This document shows, in pieces, positions 35,940 to 45,218 of a stretch of 64,000 nucleotides of DNA. Numbering within the stretch: the first letter of the stretch is position 1; each line of letters opens with the position of its first letter. The position numbers and the translations under genes are program-made. The stretch is from Imtechella halotolerans (GTDB taxonomy: Bacteria; Bacteroidota; Bacteroidia; Flavobacteriales; Flavobacteriaceae): positions 5,001 to 69,000 of the forward strand of contig NZ_CP117969.2 in assembly GCF_028743515.2 (NCBI RefSeq), given 5' to 3'. Under the pieces are notes generated by a model that did no database searches, was not told the DNA's origin, and was given only the letters and a program-made list of their open reading frames with translations.

Positions 35940-37565
35940 TTATCCTAAAAATGGATAGCGATAGTCTTCAGGAGTAACAAAAGTTTCCTTTATTAATCGT
36001 GGAGAAACCCATCTTAAAAGGTTTTGGGCAGAACCAGCTTTGTCATTAGTTCCAGAGGCTCTGGCGCCTCCGAAGGGTTGTTGGCCTACAACAGCACCTG
36101 TTGGTTTATCATTAACGTAGAAATTACCAGCCGCATTTTGAAGTGCTTTCATGGCAACGCTAAGTGCATAACGATCTTGAGAGAAAACGGCACCTGTAAG
36201 GGCATAAATAGAAGTTTCATCTACCAATTTAAGGGTTTCTTCCCATGCATCGTCTTCATATACATAAACGGTAACTATTGGTCCGAAAAGTTCTGTTTCC
36301 ATGGTCTTGTACTTCGGATTAGTGGTAACAATTACAGTAGGTTGAATAAAGTAACCTTTAGATTTGTCATAGTTTCCACCGGCATAAATAGTAGCATCTT
36401 CATCTTTTTTTGCTTGCTCTATGTATGAGGCAAGTTTGTCAAATGAACTTTGATGAATAACGGCTGTTATGAAATTGCTTGGATCTTCTGGTGAACCCAT
36501 TTTAAAGGATTCGATGTCAGTTTTTACAAAAGATAGAATTTCATCTGCCTTGGATTTTGGTAAGTATACTCTTGATGCAGCACTACATTTTTGGCCTTGG
36601 TACTCGAATGCACCACGGCTAATAGCGGTAGCAACTTGTTTAGCATGTGCAGAAGGGTGGGCAACGATAAAATCTTTTCCACCAGTTTCTCCAACAATAC
36701 GTGGATACGTTTTATAACTACCAATATTGGTTCCAATTTTAGCCCAAAGGTTGTTGAAAACATCCGTTGATCCGGTAAAATGAATTCCAGCAAAATCAGG
36801 ACTAGACAAAAGAGTCTCCGTGATCATTGCAGCGTCACCATATACCATATTAATAACACCGTCAGGAACGCCAGCTTCTTTAAGTACATCCATAATTACT
36901 TTTGCAGAAAATATTTGGTTGTTGCTCGGTTTCCATACTACAACATTCCCCATTAGTGCAGCACTTGTTGGAAGGTTTCCAGCGATTGCTGTAAAGTTAA
37001 AAGGTGTTACAGCGTAGACAAATCCTTCAAGTGGTCTATATTCAACACGGTTCCAAATTCCTTCAGAGGATTCAGGCTGATCACTATATATATCACCCAT
37101 GTATTGCACATTAAAACGTAGAAAGTCAATTAATTCACAGGCAGAATCTATTTCAGCTTGATGTACATTCTTTGATTGAGCGATCATGGTAGCAGCGTTA
37201 ATTTTTGCTCGGTAAGGGCCGGCAATTAATTCTGCTGCTTTTAAAAATATAGAGGCGCGTTCCTCCCATGGCATTGCAGCCCATTTTGTACGAGCTTCCA
37301 AGGCAGTGGTAATAGCGTTTTCAATATGGTGTTTTTCGGCAAGGTGATACACCCCTACTACATGTTGGTGGTCGTGTGGAGGTGACATCGATCGTGTATT
37401 ACCAGTAAAAATTTCTTCACTACCTATATATAGAGGTACTTCTACTTGGCTGTTAAAATAGGCTTTGTATTGTTGCAAAACTGCCTCTCTTTCTGGGGTT
37501 CCGGGAGCGTACGATTTTACAGGTTCGTTTACAGCTATCGGAATTTGAAAAAATCCTTTTCCCAT
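35940..37565 (-). CDS. pruA: 1-pyrroline-5-carboxylate dehydrogenase (L-glutamate gamma-semialdehyde dehydrogenase)
   Basis: 541-aa aldehyde dehydrogenase that finishes proline catabolism by oxidising glutamate semialdehyde to glutamate with NAD+. Seen: TPFNFTAIAGNLP (about 187-199), the NAD-site FTGSTDVF, catalytic Glu293 in VGETGGKDF, catalytic Cys327 in EYQGQKCSAASRVY, and a C-terminal QPFGGARASGTNDKAG segment. Length and the ETGGKDF spelling match the stand-alone PruA group, not the PutA fusion. A separate proline dehydrogenase gene must lie elsewhere. Own promoter box and terminator. Confidence 0.95.
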   Translation of the reverse strand: MGKGFFQIPIAVNEPVKSYAPGTPEREAVLQQYKAYFNSQVEVPLYIGSEEIFTGNTRSMSPPHDHQHVVGVYHLAEKHHIENAITTALEARTKWAAMPWEERASIFLKAAELIAGPYRAKINAATMIAQSKNVHQAEIDSACELIDFLRFNVQYMGDIYSDQPESSEGIWNRVEYRPLEGFVYAVTPFNFTAIAGNLPTSAALMGNVVVWKPSNNQIFSAKVIMDVLKEAGVPDGVINMVYGDAAMITETLLSSPDFAGIHFTGSTDVFNNLWAKIGTNIGSYKTYPRIVGETGGKDFIVAHPSAHAKQVATAISRGAFEYQGQKCSAASRVYLPKSKADEILSFVKTDIESFKMGSPEDPSNFITAVIHQSSFDKLASYIEQAKKDEDATIYAGGNYDKSKGYFIQPTVIVTTNPKYKTMETELFGPIVTVYVYEDDAWEETLKLVDETSIYALTGAVFSQDRYALSVAMKALQNAAGNFYVNDKPTGAVVGQQPFGGARASGTNDKAGSAQNLLRWVSPRLIKETFVTPEDYRYPFLG

Positions 37566-37603
37566 TGTGTTGTGTATTTATTAGTGTTAACAATAATGTT
37601 GCA

Positions 37604-37611
37604 CAAAGGTA
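37604..37611 (-). promoter_or_regulatory. -7 promoter box (TACCTTTG) of pruA
   Basis: CAAAGGTA on plus gives TACCTTTG on minus, 38 bp upstream of the pruA ATG. Confidence 0.55.
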
Positions 37612-37671
37612 TGATAATTTTAGCGGTTTATGGGTAACCGAAGTAACTGTAATTTTGAGAGATGGGTGTTT

Positions 37672-38058
37672 TTAGTTGAGCGCGAAAGGTGCTCCAAGTT
37701 TAAAAGTTGGTATGTAAACTCTAAACTTTTTTGTAGAGGTAAAATTAATCATGTTGAAATATCCTCTCATAGCTCCTAAAGGGGCCAGTAAGAGGCAGCC
37801 TGAATTGTAGGTGTGGGATTCACCAGGTTTTAAAACAGGCTTCTTTCCAATTACACCTTCCCCATCAACAATTTCAGTTTCGTTTAGTGCATCGAAAATT
37901 TGCCAATGTCTTGAGGTGAGTTGAACTACATCTTTACTCTGATTTTCAATAGTTATCAGGTATTCAAAAGCATAGTGCATACGATAGTTCTTGAAGAAAG
38001 TACCTCCAAAACTTGTTACTACCGAAATTTTTATGCCTTTGGTTACTTGTGTATTCAT
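37672..38058 (-). CDS. apaG: ApaG domain protein
   Basis: 128 aa, a single ApaG fold of the fibronectin-III-like type. The family signature is clear: RHWQIFDALNETEIVDGEGVIGKKPVLKPGE (about 47-77) followed by GCLLLAPLGAMRGYFNM. The molecular role is poorly defined; E. coli apaG mutants have Co2+/Mg2+ resistance phenotypes. It starts 3 bp after the upstream DUF3667 gene ends, so plug-DUF3667-apaG look like one minus-strand operon. Confidence 0.92.
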   Translation of the reverse strand: MNTQVTKGIKISVVTSFGGTFFKNYRMHYAFEYLITIENQSKDVVQLTSRHWQIFDALNETEIVDGEGVIGKKPVLKPGESHTYNSGCLLLAPLGAMRGYFNMINFTSTKKFRVYIPTFKLGAPFALN

Positions 38059-38061
38059 ACA

Positions 38062-39168
38062 CTAATAAAATAAAATACTTAGGATGAAAAGAAATGACGC
38101 AGTTGTGAAGGCTAAGATAAAAAATATAGTATTCAGTATAGAGAATTTAACAATTGTTTTAACACGCCCTTGCCCATAAAACTTCCGCATTGCTTTGTAC
38201 AAATAAATTAAAAAAATGAATAATATCCACAAAGAAACCGACCACTTGAATATTAAGTCGATGAAGAGACCTAAAATGAGCATAAGAATCAGCATTGAAA
38301 GAGTATGGAAATTAAAAATGAGATGGTCCATGTAGTAATATTGTTTCATATTATACATGAGCCATATGAAAAATGAAAAAATTGGAAGAAAGAAGAAAAT
38401 GATAAAAGGTAACTTGGAAATGATATAGTTGATGTAATTTCCAGGTTGTGATTGTATACGATATAAACTACGCGAGACATTAAATGCAATTTTGTTGTTG
38501 ATATTCATTGGAACATCTATTTTTTTATGTGTCTCTTCATAGGAGTCGTAGGGGTTTTTTGGAATTGATTTGGTATAATAGTTGGTTTTTTTTCCAATGC
38601 GATCCCAAAAGGGTAAAGAATCTACCTTTAGGAAATATTCTTTAGGTTGAGATAGCATTATGGAGTCACGTTTTGCTTGAGCTATTTTTCTTTCTTTAGA
38701 GTTTAGTATTGAGTCTATTACTACAATTCCTCCTCGTTGTTCTTCTGGGACCTGGGAGGATAACTGTTCTATAGTTTCGTCGTTAAAGTTAAACGCATTT
38801 TCTTGTGAGTTTCCGTACCGATTTAGTGTTGAAAAATCCTCGCTAAGGCTTAAAAGTAAAAAATATACTATGGTGAGACTAAGGAAAAATCGAAATGGAT
38901 TTGTGTATGTTGTGCGTTTACCGTCTAGGTAATCACGAGTGATTTTTCCAGGTTTGAGAATCATCGCTGAAAGTGTTTTTCTCAATTTGGAATCATAGGC
39001 AAAAAAGGTAGCGAAAAATTCTTCTATAAAATCAAGGACTGTGTGACGTTTGCTGCTGTTAAGTTGTGAACATTGTGGGCAAAACTTATCACTTTTGTCA
39101 AGAGGATGTTGGCAGTTTAAGCATGAGGTTCCTCTATACTTGTAAGATGATTTTTTAAGCTCATTCAT
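38062..39168 (-). CDS. DUF3667-type membrane protein with N-terminal zinc ribbon
   Basis: 368 aa. The N-terminus holds CLNCQHPLDKSDKFCPQCSQ (Cys17, 20, 31, 34), a zinc-ribbon pair. The DUF3667 region follows (FIEEFFATFFAYDSKLRKTLSAMILKPGKITRDYLDGKR, then NPFRFFLSLTIVYFLLL). A long hydrophilic loop (about 110-225) precedes four further hydrophobic stretches at about 240-262, 270-300, 305-325 and 340-366. Function unknown. It sits between the Plug gene (18 bp) and apaG (3 bp). A shorter paralogue lies at 49783-50559. Confidence 0.8.
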   Translation of the reverse strand: MNELKKSSYKYRGTSCLNCQHPLDKSDKFCPQCSQLNSSKRHTVLDFIEEFFATFFAYDSKLRKTLSAMILKPGKITRDYLDGKRTTYTNPFRFFLSLTIVYFLLLSLSEDFSTLNRYGNSQENAFNFNDETIEQLSSQVPEEQRGGIVVIDSILNSKERKIAQAKRDSIMLSQPKEYFLKVDSLPFWDRIGKKTNYYTKSIPKNPYDSYEETHKKIDVPMNINNKIAFNVSRSLYRIQSQPGNYINYIISKLPFIIFFFLPIFSFFIWLMYNMKQYYYMDHLIFNFHTLSMLILMLILGLFIDLIFKWSVSLWILFIFLIYLYKAMRKFYGQGRVKTIVKFSILNTIFFILAFTTASFLFILSILFY

Positions 39169-39186
39169 AGTGGTTGGTTAGCGTTT

Positions 39187-40434
39187 TTAGTTGGTTATTT
39201 GAGTACTGCTTGTGCTTCCTACGCCTATCAAGCTGTCATATTGTTCTCCAAATTGGCGATAGTAGACAAGTATGAGATAGTGGTTTTCTGTGTTGTGGAA
39301 ATTTCCGTCAATTTGATTGTAATCTACAGTTTCTTTGTCTTTAATTGCATATTTATAATTGTAAAATCCTTGTTTAAGGAGGATAGCCTTTTCAAAAGCT
39401 TGGTTTTGATCGTTGTAAATTAATCTGTTTTCTTCGGAAAGTTCATAGTTGTTGAATTTTCCATAGACATAAATATCTTTCCAGATTAATTCCGGTGTTG
39501 ATTTTAGACTAAAGTGGATATAAGCGTATTCGGATTCTGTAGAAGGGTCTGTTCCTTGAAGAGTTCGTATAGCGAAATCTCCATTAATGTCAGGAAAGTA
39601 GGTGTAAGTACTTCCTGCTCGAGAAGTGTTTGTGAACAAATAGTTGTGATAAAGGGTTTTCAATTCAATTCTGTTAACACCTAAGCTTGCTGCCCGAACG
39701 TCTTTATTGTCGAAATTTAGGTATTCGTTTCCTGCATAAAATGAGGTTTCCTGGTCGTATTTATAAACTAATTCCTTACCTAGGGTGAATTGTGGTTTAA
39801 TGTTTGTAATGGCGGTAGGCCAGTGATAGTTTTGTAGAATCGCGACTTTGACTTCCCTTTGAGGGTTTAATAGGGGGCGATCTTTTGAATTTATTTTAAA
39901 CTGAACTACTTGTTTATGATTTATATATTGTAAATCACGAGTGCGTTTTACCTCGGCGCCAACTGTGACTTGATCAGTATATATGACAAATCTTCTAGAA
40001 AAAACAACCTCTTCAAAGTTGTTGTGTATGGTAAGGATATAATTGCCACTTACCTTGAACCCTGTAAATTCATTTGGGAGTGTAAGTTTGTAATTTGAGT
40101 AAGGTTGGAGGGTAGAGAAGGAATTACTATAGGATGTTATTCGTTGCATGTCTTGCCCTCTTAAGAATTGTGATTTTAATAATTGAGATGGTTTCCAGTC
40201 GTAATCACAATGAGTAATAGAGTAGTAATAATCCTCTTCGTTTGCGTTTAAGTCGTCAAATTCTAGGTGGATTTTCTCGCCTAATTTAATAATTGGGAAT
40301 TGGTCTCCAGGAATATCGCTTTTGAAAATTATGGTTTTTATGTGGGATGGCGCTGCCGTTTCCGTCATTACTTGTGCTTTGAGTTGTAAATTGATAAGTA
40401 ATGAGCTGGTTATTAGTAATAAAGCTGCTTTCAT
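39187..40434 (-). CDS. DUF5103 protein, type IX secretion system Plug-like
   Basis: 415 aa with an N-terminal signal peptide (ALLLITSSLLINLQLKAQ, cleavage near residue 21). The mature protein is beta-rich and periplasm-facing: HLEFDDLNANEEDYYYSITHCDYDWKPSQLL, GSTYTYFPDINGDFAIRT, and ELIWKDIYVYGKFNNYEL. This is the DUF5103 layout. The F. johnsoniae DUF5103 protein was identified as the Plug that closes the periplasmic side of the SprA translocon. It is divergent from nqrA, an arrangement I recall from other flavobacteria, and heads a presumed operon with the DUF3667 gene and apaG. Confidence 0.8.
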   Translation of the reverse strand: MKAALLLITSSLLINLQLKAQVMTETAAPSHIKTIIFKSDIPGDQFPIIKLGEKIHLEFDDLNANEEDYYYSITHCDYDWKPSQLLKSQFLRGQDMQRITSYSNSFSTLQPYSNYKLTLPNEFTGFKVSGNYILTIHNNFEEVVFSRRFVIYTDQVTVGAEVKRTRDLQYINHKQVVQFKINSKDRPLLNPQREVKVAILQNYHWPTAITNIKPQFTLGKELVYKYDQETSFYAGNEYLNFDNKDVRAASLGVNRIELKTLYHNYLFTNTSRAGSTYTYFPDINGDFAIRTLQGTDPSTESEYAYIHFSLKSTPELIWKDIYVYGKFNNYELSEENRLIYNDQNQAFEKAILLKQGFYNYKYAIKDKETVDYNQIDGNFHNTENHYLILVYYRQFGEQYDSLIGVGSTSSTQITN

Positions 40435-40517
40435 TGTCGTGGTATTTTGAATGCTAAAGATAGCTAAATTATGTGCTTGTTAAAAAGAGATTAGAAGGTA
40501 TAAAATAACTTGTTTTT

Positions 40518-40550
40518 TTTGGGAAAACTGACCTTTAAACACTAACTTTG
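40518..40550 (+). promoter_or_regulatory. Promoter of the nqrABCDEF operon
   Basis: TAACTTTG at 40543-40550 matches TAnnTTTG. A TTTG at 40518-40521 lies 21 bp upstream, slightly longer than ideal. The box ends 40 bp before the nqrA ATG. Confidence 0.6.
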
Positions 40551-40590
40551 TGCCGATTTTTTGTAAACTAACTTTCAATTCCTTTGAAAT

Positions 40591-41934
40591 ATGTCAAACG
40601 ACATCCGTATTAAAAAAGGCTTGACATTGAAGTTGCAGGGAGAAGCAGAAAAGCTGCTCTCCGATGCACCTAGATCTCAGGTCTATTCTGTGAAACCGGC
40701 AGATTTCCACACGGTGACCCCAAAAATGGTAGTAAAAGAAGGTGAGGCAGTGAAGGCAGGAGATGTTTTATTTTTCTCCAAATATAACGATGCCATCAAG
40801 TTTGTTTCACCAGTAAGTGGAAAAGTGAAAGAAATACGAAGAGGTGCTAAACGTGTCATTCTAGACGTAGTTATCGAGGCAGATGCTACCGATGTCTACA
40901 AAGAGCATGGCGCTAAGGACTCATCAGTATTGTCTTCTGAAGAAGTGAAGCAATTTATGCTTGAATCAGGCCTTTGGCCATTTGTAAAGCAACGTCCTTA
41001 TGATGTTGTTGCTAATCCTAACGAAACCCCTAAAGCTATTTTTATTTCCGCATATGCAACGGCTCCATTGGCTGCCGATGTTGAGTTTGTGTTGAAAAAT
41101 AGCAAAGAAGATTTTCAAGCAGGTATTCAGGCAATATCTAAATTGACTTCTGGAAAAGTACACCTTTCAATTGGGAATGATGATGCGTCATTCTTAAATG
41201 AAGTGAAAGGGGTGGTGCTTCACAAGGTGTCTGGACCACACCCAGCTGGAAATGTTGGTGTTCAGATACATCACGTAGATCCTATCAATGCAGGTGAACG
41301 TGTTTGGGTTGTTTCACCAGAGGATGTCGCTATCATTGGAAGAACATTTAAGACAGGAAAATTTGACGCTACACGTGTTGTGGCTTTGGCAGGTTCTGAA
41401 GTGGCAAAACCACAGTATTACAAAGTGAAAATTGGAGCTCAGGTTTCAAGTTTTGTTGGAGCTATTCAAGGTAATGTGCGTGTAATTAGTGGTGATGTAC
41501 TTACAGGAGATAAAATCGCTGAAGGCGGTTTCTTGGGGTATTATCATAATTTAGTGACCATTATACCTGAAGGCAAAAATTACCGCATGTTCGGTTGGTT
41601 GCCTTTTAAAGACAATTATATACCTAGTATGTCTAAAACATCCTTGGCTTGGTTATCTCCTAATAAGAAGTATCGCGTTGATACCAATTTAAACGGTGAG
41701 GAAAGAGCTTTGGTTGTTACTGGAGAGATGGAAAAGGTTTTACCTATGGATGTTTATCCGATGCAATTGCTTAAGGCTTGTATGGCGGAAAACATTGAGA
41801 AAATGGAGAACCTTGGAATCTATGAGGTGACACCTGAAGATTTTGCATTGGTAGATTTTGCCTGTACTTCAAAAATAGAAGCTCAGGAAATCATCCGCCA
41901 AGGTTTAGACTTGATGATTAAAGAAGTTGGTTAA
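40591..41934 (+). CDS. nqrA: Na+-translocating NADH:quinone reductase subunit A
   Basis: First gene of the six-gene sodium pump that oxidises NADH, reduces menaquinone and expels Na+. NqrA is the peripheral cytoplasmic subunit near the quinone site, without membrane helices. The 447-aa protein is of usual length and has the RnfC-like N-terminal barrel (VKAGDVLFFSKYNDAIKFVSPVSGKVKEI), then VHLSIGNDDASFLN, VSGPHPAGNVGVQIHHVDPI (about 210) and MFGWLPFKDNYIP. nqrB follows after 11 bp. Confidence 0.96.
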   Translation: MSNDIRIKKGLTLKLQGEAEKLLSDAPRSQVYSVKPADFHTVTPKMVVKEGEAVKAGDVLFFSKYNDAIKFVSPVSGKVKEIRRGAKRVILDVVIEADATDVYKEHGAKDSSVLSSEEVKQFMLESGLWPFVKQRPYDVVANPNETPKAIFISAYATAPLAADVEFVLKNSKEDFQAGIQAISKLTSGKVHLSIGNDDASFLNEVKGVVLHKVSGPHPAGNVGVQIHHVDPINAGERVWVVSPEDVAIIGRTFKTGKFDATRVVALAGSEVAKPQYYKVKIGAQVSSFVGAIQGNVRVISGDVLTGDKIAEGGFLGYYHNLVTIIPEGKNYRMFGWLPFKDNYIPSMSKTSLAWLSPNKKYRVDTNLNGEERALVVTGEMEKVLPMDVYPMQLLKACMAENIEKMENLGIYEVTPEDFALVDFACTSKIEAQEIIRQGLDLMIKEVG

Positions 41935-41945
41935 AATTTGATACG

Positions 41946-43103
41946 ATGAGTTTTTTAAGAAATAAAATAGATCAACTAAAGAAGCCTTTTGAGAAAGGTG
42001 AAAAGTGGGAGAAAATGGCTCCTGCATTCAATGCGTTGGATACTTTTTTGTTTGTACCTAATCATACAACCAAAAAAGGAGCCCACATACGAGACGCAGT
42101 AGATTTGAAACGTACCATGATTGTGGTGGTGTTGGCTTTGTTGCCTGCATTATTTTATGGGATTTACAATACAGGATATCAACATTTCTCTCAATTAGGA
42201 GAAGCGTTTACCTTTATGGATGCTTTTGGGCACGGTGCCTTGAAGATACTTCCTATGATAGCTGTTTCGTACATCGTAGGTCTTGCTATTGAATTTGCCT
42301 TTGCAATTTACCGCGGTCACGAAGTGAATGAAGGATACTTGGTTTCAGGTATGCTTATCCCGATGATTATGCCAGTAGATATACCATTATGGATGTTGGC
42401 AGTTTCTGTAGCGTTTGCAGTGGTAATTGGAAAAGAAGCATTTGGGGGTACTGGTATGAATATCCTTAACCCGGCTTTATTAGCAAGAGCTTTTGCCTTC
42501 TTTGCATATCCTACTTATATGTCAGGAAACAAAGTATGGGTTTCTGAGGCAACTAATGTAGATGCCATTTCAGGAGAAACCATTTTAGGAACTTTGGCAG
42601 CTGGACATCAACCGACATATGACATGTGGAGTATGTTTGCAGGTTCTATTCCTGGGTCTATCGGAGAGACATCAACCTTATGGATTTTAGTCGGTGCAGC
42701 GATCTTAATCCTTACTGGAGTGGGTAGCTGGCGTATTATGGCAGGAGGGTTTATTGGTGCTGCAATAATGGGACTCTTGTTTAATGCTTGGGGAGCTAAT
42801 GCTTTGATGAGTTTTGAATGGACCTCACATTTATTGGTAGGTGGTTTAGCGTTCGGTGTTGTATTTATGGCTACCGATCCGGTATCGGCTGCTCAGACTA
42901 CTAGGGGAAAATGGATTTATGGAATTCTAATAGGGGTGTTCAGTATAATGATTAGGGTATTCAACCCAGCATACCCTGAAGGAGTAATGCTTGCAATCCT
43001 TTTGATGAACGTATTTGCTCCTACCATTGATCACTATGTGATAGAGGCAAGTGTGAAAAGAAGAAAGAAGCGTCTGGCCGCAACTAAAATTAAATCAGCT
43101 TAA
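41946..43103 (+). CDS. nqrB: Na+-translocating NADH:quinone reductase subunit B
   Basis: Central membrane subunit (385 aa, about ten helices) that carries covalent FMN and riboflavin and forms the Na+ path. The FMN attachment threonine is Thr212 in DAISGETILG, which fits the D-x-x-(S/T)-G-x-(T/S) pattern recognised by ApbE. It also shows the conserved GTGMNILNPALLARAF (about 168-183) and GSIGETSTLWIL. nqrC starts 2 bp after the stop. The apbE genes that would add the FMN lie just beyond the operon. Confidence 0.96.
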   Translation: MSFLRNKIDQLKKPFEKGEKWEKMAPAFNALDTFLFVPNHTTKKGAHIRDAVDLKRTMIVVVLALLPALFYGIYNTGYQHFSQLGEAFTFMDAFGHGALKILPMIAVSYIVGLAIEFAFAIYRGHEVNEGYLVSGMLIPMIMPVDIPLWMLAVSVAFAVVIGKEAFGGTGMNILNPALLARAFAFFAYPTYMSGNKVWVSEATNVDAISGETILGTLAAGHQPTYDMWSMFAGSIPGSIGETSTLWILVGAAILILTGVGSWRIMAGGFIGAAIMGLLFNAWGANALMSFEWTSHLLVGGLAFGVVFMATDPVSAAQTTRGKWIYGILIGVFSIMIRVFNPAYPEGVMLAILLMNVFAPTIDHYVIEASVKRRKKRLAATKIKSA

Positions 43104-43105
43104 TC

Positions 43106-43816
43106 ATGAATAGAGATAGTAATGCATATACATTTATCTTTGCTACTGTTATGGTAGTGGTTGTTGCTACGGCCTTGGCTTTTACAGCAACTTCTTTAAA
43201 GCCACGTCAAGATGACAACGCTCGTAAAGAAAAGATGCAAAATATTTTAGCTACTATTGGGGTTGATGTAGACCGCGATGGTGCTGAAGCTAAGTTTAAT
43301 CAATATATTACCGAACAATACTCACTTACTGCTGAAGGTGAAATTGATGAGACTACTAAAGCTTTTGATGTAGATTTAAATAAGGAATTGAAAAAACCTG
43401 TATCAGCACAGCGTTTTCCGATTTTTGTGGCCAATGTTGATGGTACTAAGTATTATGTGGTGCCACTTAGAGGAGCAGGACTATGGAATGCTATCTGGGG
43501 ATATATTTCTTTAGAAGAAGATTTGAATACTGTTAAGGGGATTTCTTTAGACCATGCTGGTGAAACTCCAGGACTTGGTGCTGAAATTACTCAAGGATGG
43601 TTCAAAGAGCGTTTTGAAGGAGAGAAGATCCAAGATCAAAGCGGTGAAATTGTAGGTGTTAATGTGCAAAAGGGATATGCTGGAGGAAATGATAAAAATG
43701 ACAACGCTGTGGATGCTATTTCTGGTGCAACTATCACAGGTGATGGTGTTACAGCAATGATTTCAGAGCGTCTTCAACATTACAAGCCTTATTTCGTTAA
43801 ACACTCTGTTCAATAA
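43106..43816 (+). CDS. nqrC: Na+-translocating NADH:quinone reductase subunit C
   Basis: 236 aa. One N-terminal membrane helix (about 10-30) precedes a periplasmic FMN-binding domain. The flavinylation site is Thr209 in [10 protein letters not shown], and [14 protein letters not shown] (about 149-162) is the FMN-domain signature. It carries the second covalent FMN of the pump. It lies 2 bp after nqrB and 17 bp before nqrD. Confidence 0.96.
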   Translation: MNRDSNAYTFIFATVMVVVVATALAFTATSLKPRQDDNARKEKMQNILATIGVDVDRDGAEAKFNQYITEQYSLTAEGEIDETTKAFDVDLNKELKKPVSAQRFPIFVANVDGTKYYVVPLRGAGLWNAIWGYISLEEDLNTVKGISLDHAGETPGLGAEITQGWFKERFEGEKIQDQSGEIVGVNVQKGYAGGNDKNDNAVDAISGATITGDGVTAMISERLQHYKPYFVKHSVQ

Positions 43817-43833
43817 TTAAAATCGAAGAAATC

Positions 43834-44556
43834 ATGGCAAAAAATAAAATAGAAGAGAAGAAGAACCCAGTAGTTCTTTTTGTTTCAAAAGAAAAAGAGC
43901 CTTTGTTTTCCAAGAAGAACAGAGCGCTATTGTCTGACCCTTTCAATGATAACAACCCTATTACTGTTCAGGTATTGGGTATTTGTTCAGCATTAGCTAT
44001 TACAGTTCAGTTAAAGCCTTCGATAGTAATGGCAATAGCAGTTATGGCAGTAATGGCTTTTAGTAACGTTATCATTTCATTGATTCGTAATCTAATTCCT
44101 AACCGAATCCGTATTATCGTTCAATTGGTTATCGTTGCATCACTGGTAATCTTAGTTGATCAAATTTTAAGAGCTTTTGCTTACGATGTCAGCAAACAGC
44201 TTTCCGTATTTGTGGGACTTATTATTACAAACTGTATTGTAATGGGACGTTTGGAGGCATTTGCATTAGGTAATGGAGTTTGGAAGTCGTTCCTTGATGG
44301 TATTGGAAATGCTGCTGGTTATGGTATTATCCTTATTATAGTTGCTTTTTTCAGAGAATTACTAGGTTCTGGAAAGTTAATGGGCTATGAGGTGCTAGGT
44401 CATAAAGGTGCAACACTTGCAGAGTCTACTGGATTGTACGCTCTAGGTTATGAGAACAATGGGTTGATGTTATTGTCTCCCGCAGCTCTATTGACTGTAG
44501 GTGTTATAATTTGGGTTCAACGTATGAGAAACCGTAAACTCATTGAGAAAAACTAA
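43834..44556 (+). CDS. nqrD: Na+-translocating NADH:quinone reductase subunit D
   Basis: 240 aa, about six membrane helices. Family features: a basic cytoplasmic N-terminus, [26 protein letters not shown], and [35 protein letters not shown] (about 129-165). The Cys in TNCIVMGR is the ligand shared with NqrE for the intramembrane Fe-S centre. nqrE follows after 27 bp. Confidence 0.96.
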   Translation: MAKNKIEEKKNPVVLFVSKEKEPLFSKKNRALLSDPFNDNNPITVQVLGICSALAITVQLKPSIVMAIAVMAVMAFSNVIISLIRNLIPNRIRIIVQLVIVASLVILVDQILRAFAYDVSKQLSVFVGLIITNCIVMGRLEAFALGNGVWKSFLDGIGNAAGYGIILIIVAFFRELLGSGKLMGYEVLGHKGATLAESTGLYALGYENNGLMLLSPAALLTVGVIIWVQRMRNRKLIEKN

Positions 44557-44583
44557 TTGTACTAACGTATAAACGTAGCAAAC

Positions 44584-45198
44584 ATGGATTATATTAATCT
44601 TTTCGTAAAAAGTATCTTTATAGAAAATATGGTTTTTGCCTATTTTCTAGGGATGTGTTCATACTTGGCAGTGTCCAAAACAGTAAAAACTGCCGTTGGT
44701 TTAGGAGCGGCCGTTATATTTGTTTTGGCCTTTACAGTGCCTGTTAACTATTTGTTGGATAATTACCTTCTTAAGCCAGGTGCGCTTACATGGCTTGGAG
44801 AAGACTATGCCAACATCGATCTAAGCTTCTTGAGCTTTATCATGTTCATTGCCGTTATTGCTTCAATGGTACAATTGGTAGAGATGATTGTAGAGAAGTT
44901 TGCCCCGGCACTTTACGGTGCTTTGGGTATTTTTCTTCCGTTAATTGCAGTAAACTGTGCGATTTTAGGAGGATCACTCTTTATGCAACAAAAGGACTTT
45001 GGAGGTGTTTCTGAAGCAGCTGTTTATGGATTTGGTTCTGGTATCGGATGGTTTTTAGCAATTTTAGCTATTGCTGCCATTCGTGAAAAAATTGCTTACT
45101 CCAATGTGCCAGCTCCTTTGAGAGGTCTTGGAATTACTTTTATCATCACAGGACTTATGGCTATAGGCTTCATGAGTTTTATGGGAATTAAATTATAA
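44584..45198 (+). CDS. nqrE: Na+-translocating NADH:quinone reductase subunit E
   Basis: 204 aa, about six membrane helices, homologous to NqrD with inverted topology. Visible signatures: [28 protein letters not shown] (about 8-35) with the Cys of the Fe-S centre, and [20 protein letters not shown] (about 118-137) with the second Cys. It lies 20 bp before nqrF. Confidence 0.96.
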   Translation: MDYINLFVKSIFIENMVFAYFLGMCSYLAVSKTVKTAVGLGAAVIFVLAFTVPVNYLLDNYLLKPGALTWLGEDYANIDLSFLSFIMFIAVIASMVQLVEMIVEKFAPALYGALGIFLPLIAVNCAILGGSLFMQQKDFGGVSEAAVYGFGSGIGWFLAILAIAAIREKIAYSNVPAPLRGLGITFIITGLMAIGFMSFMGIKL

Positions 45199-45218
45199 AC
45201 CGAATCATAACTATAGAT

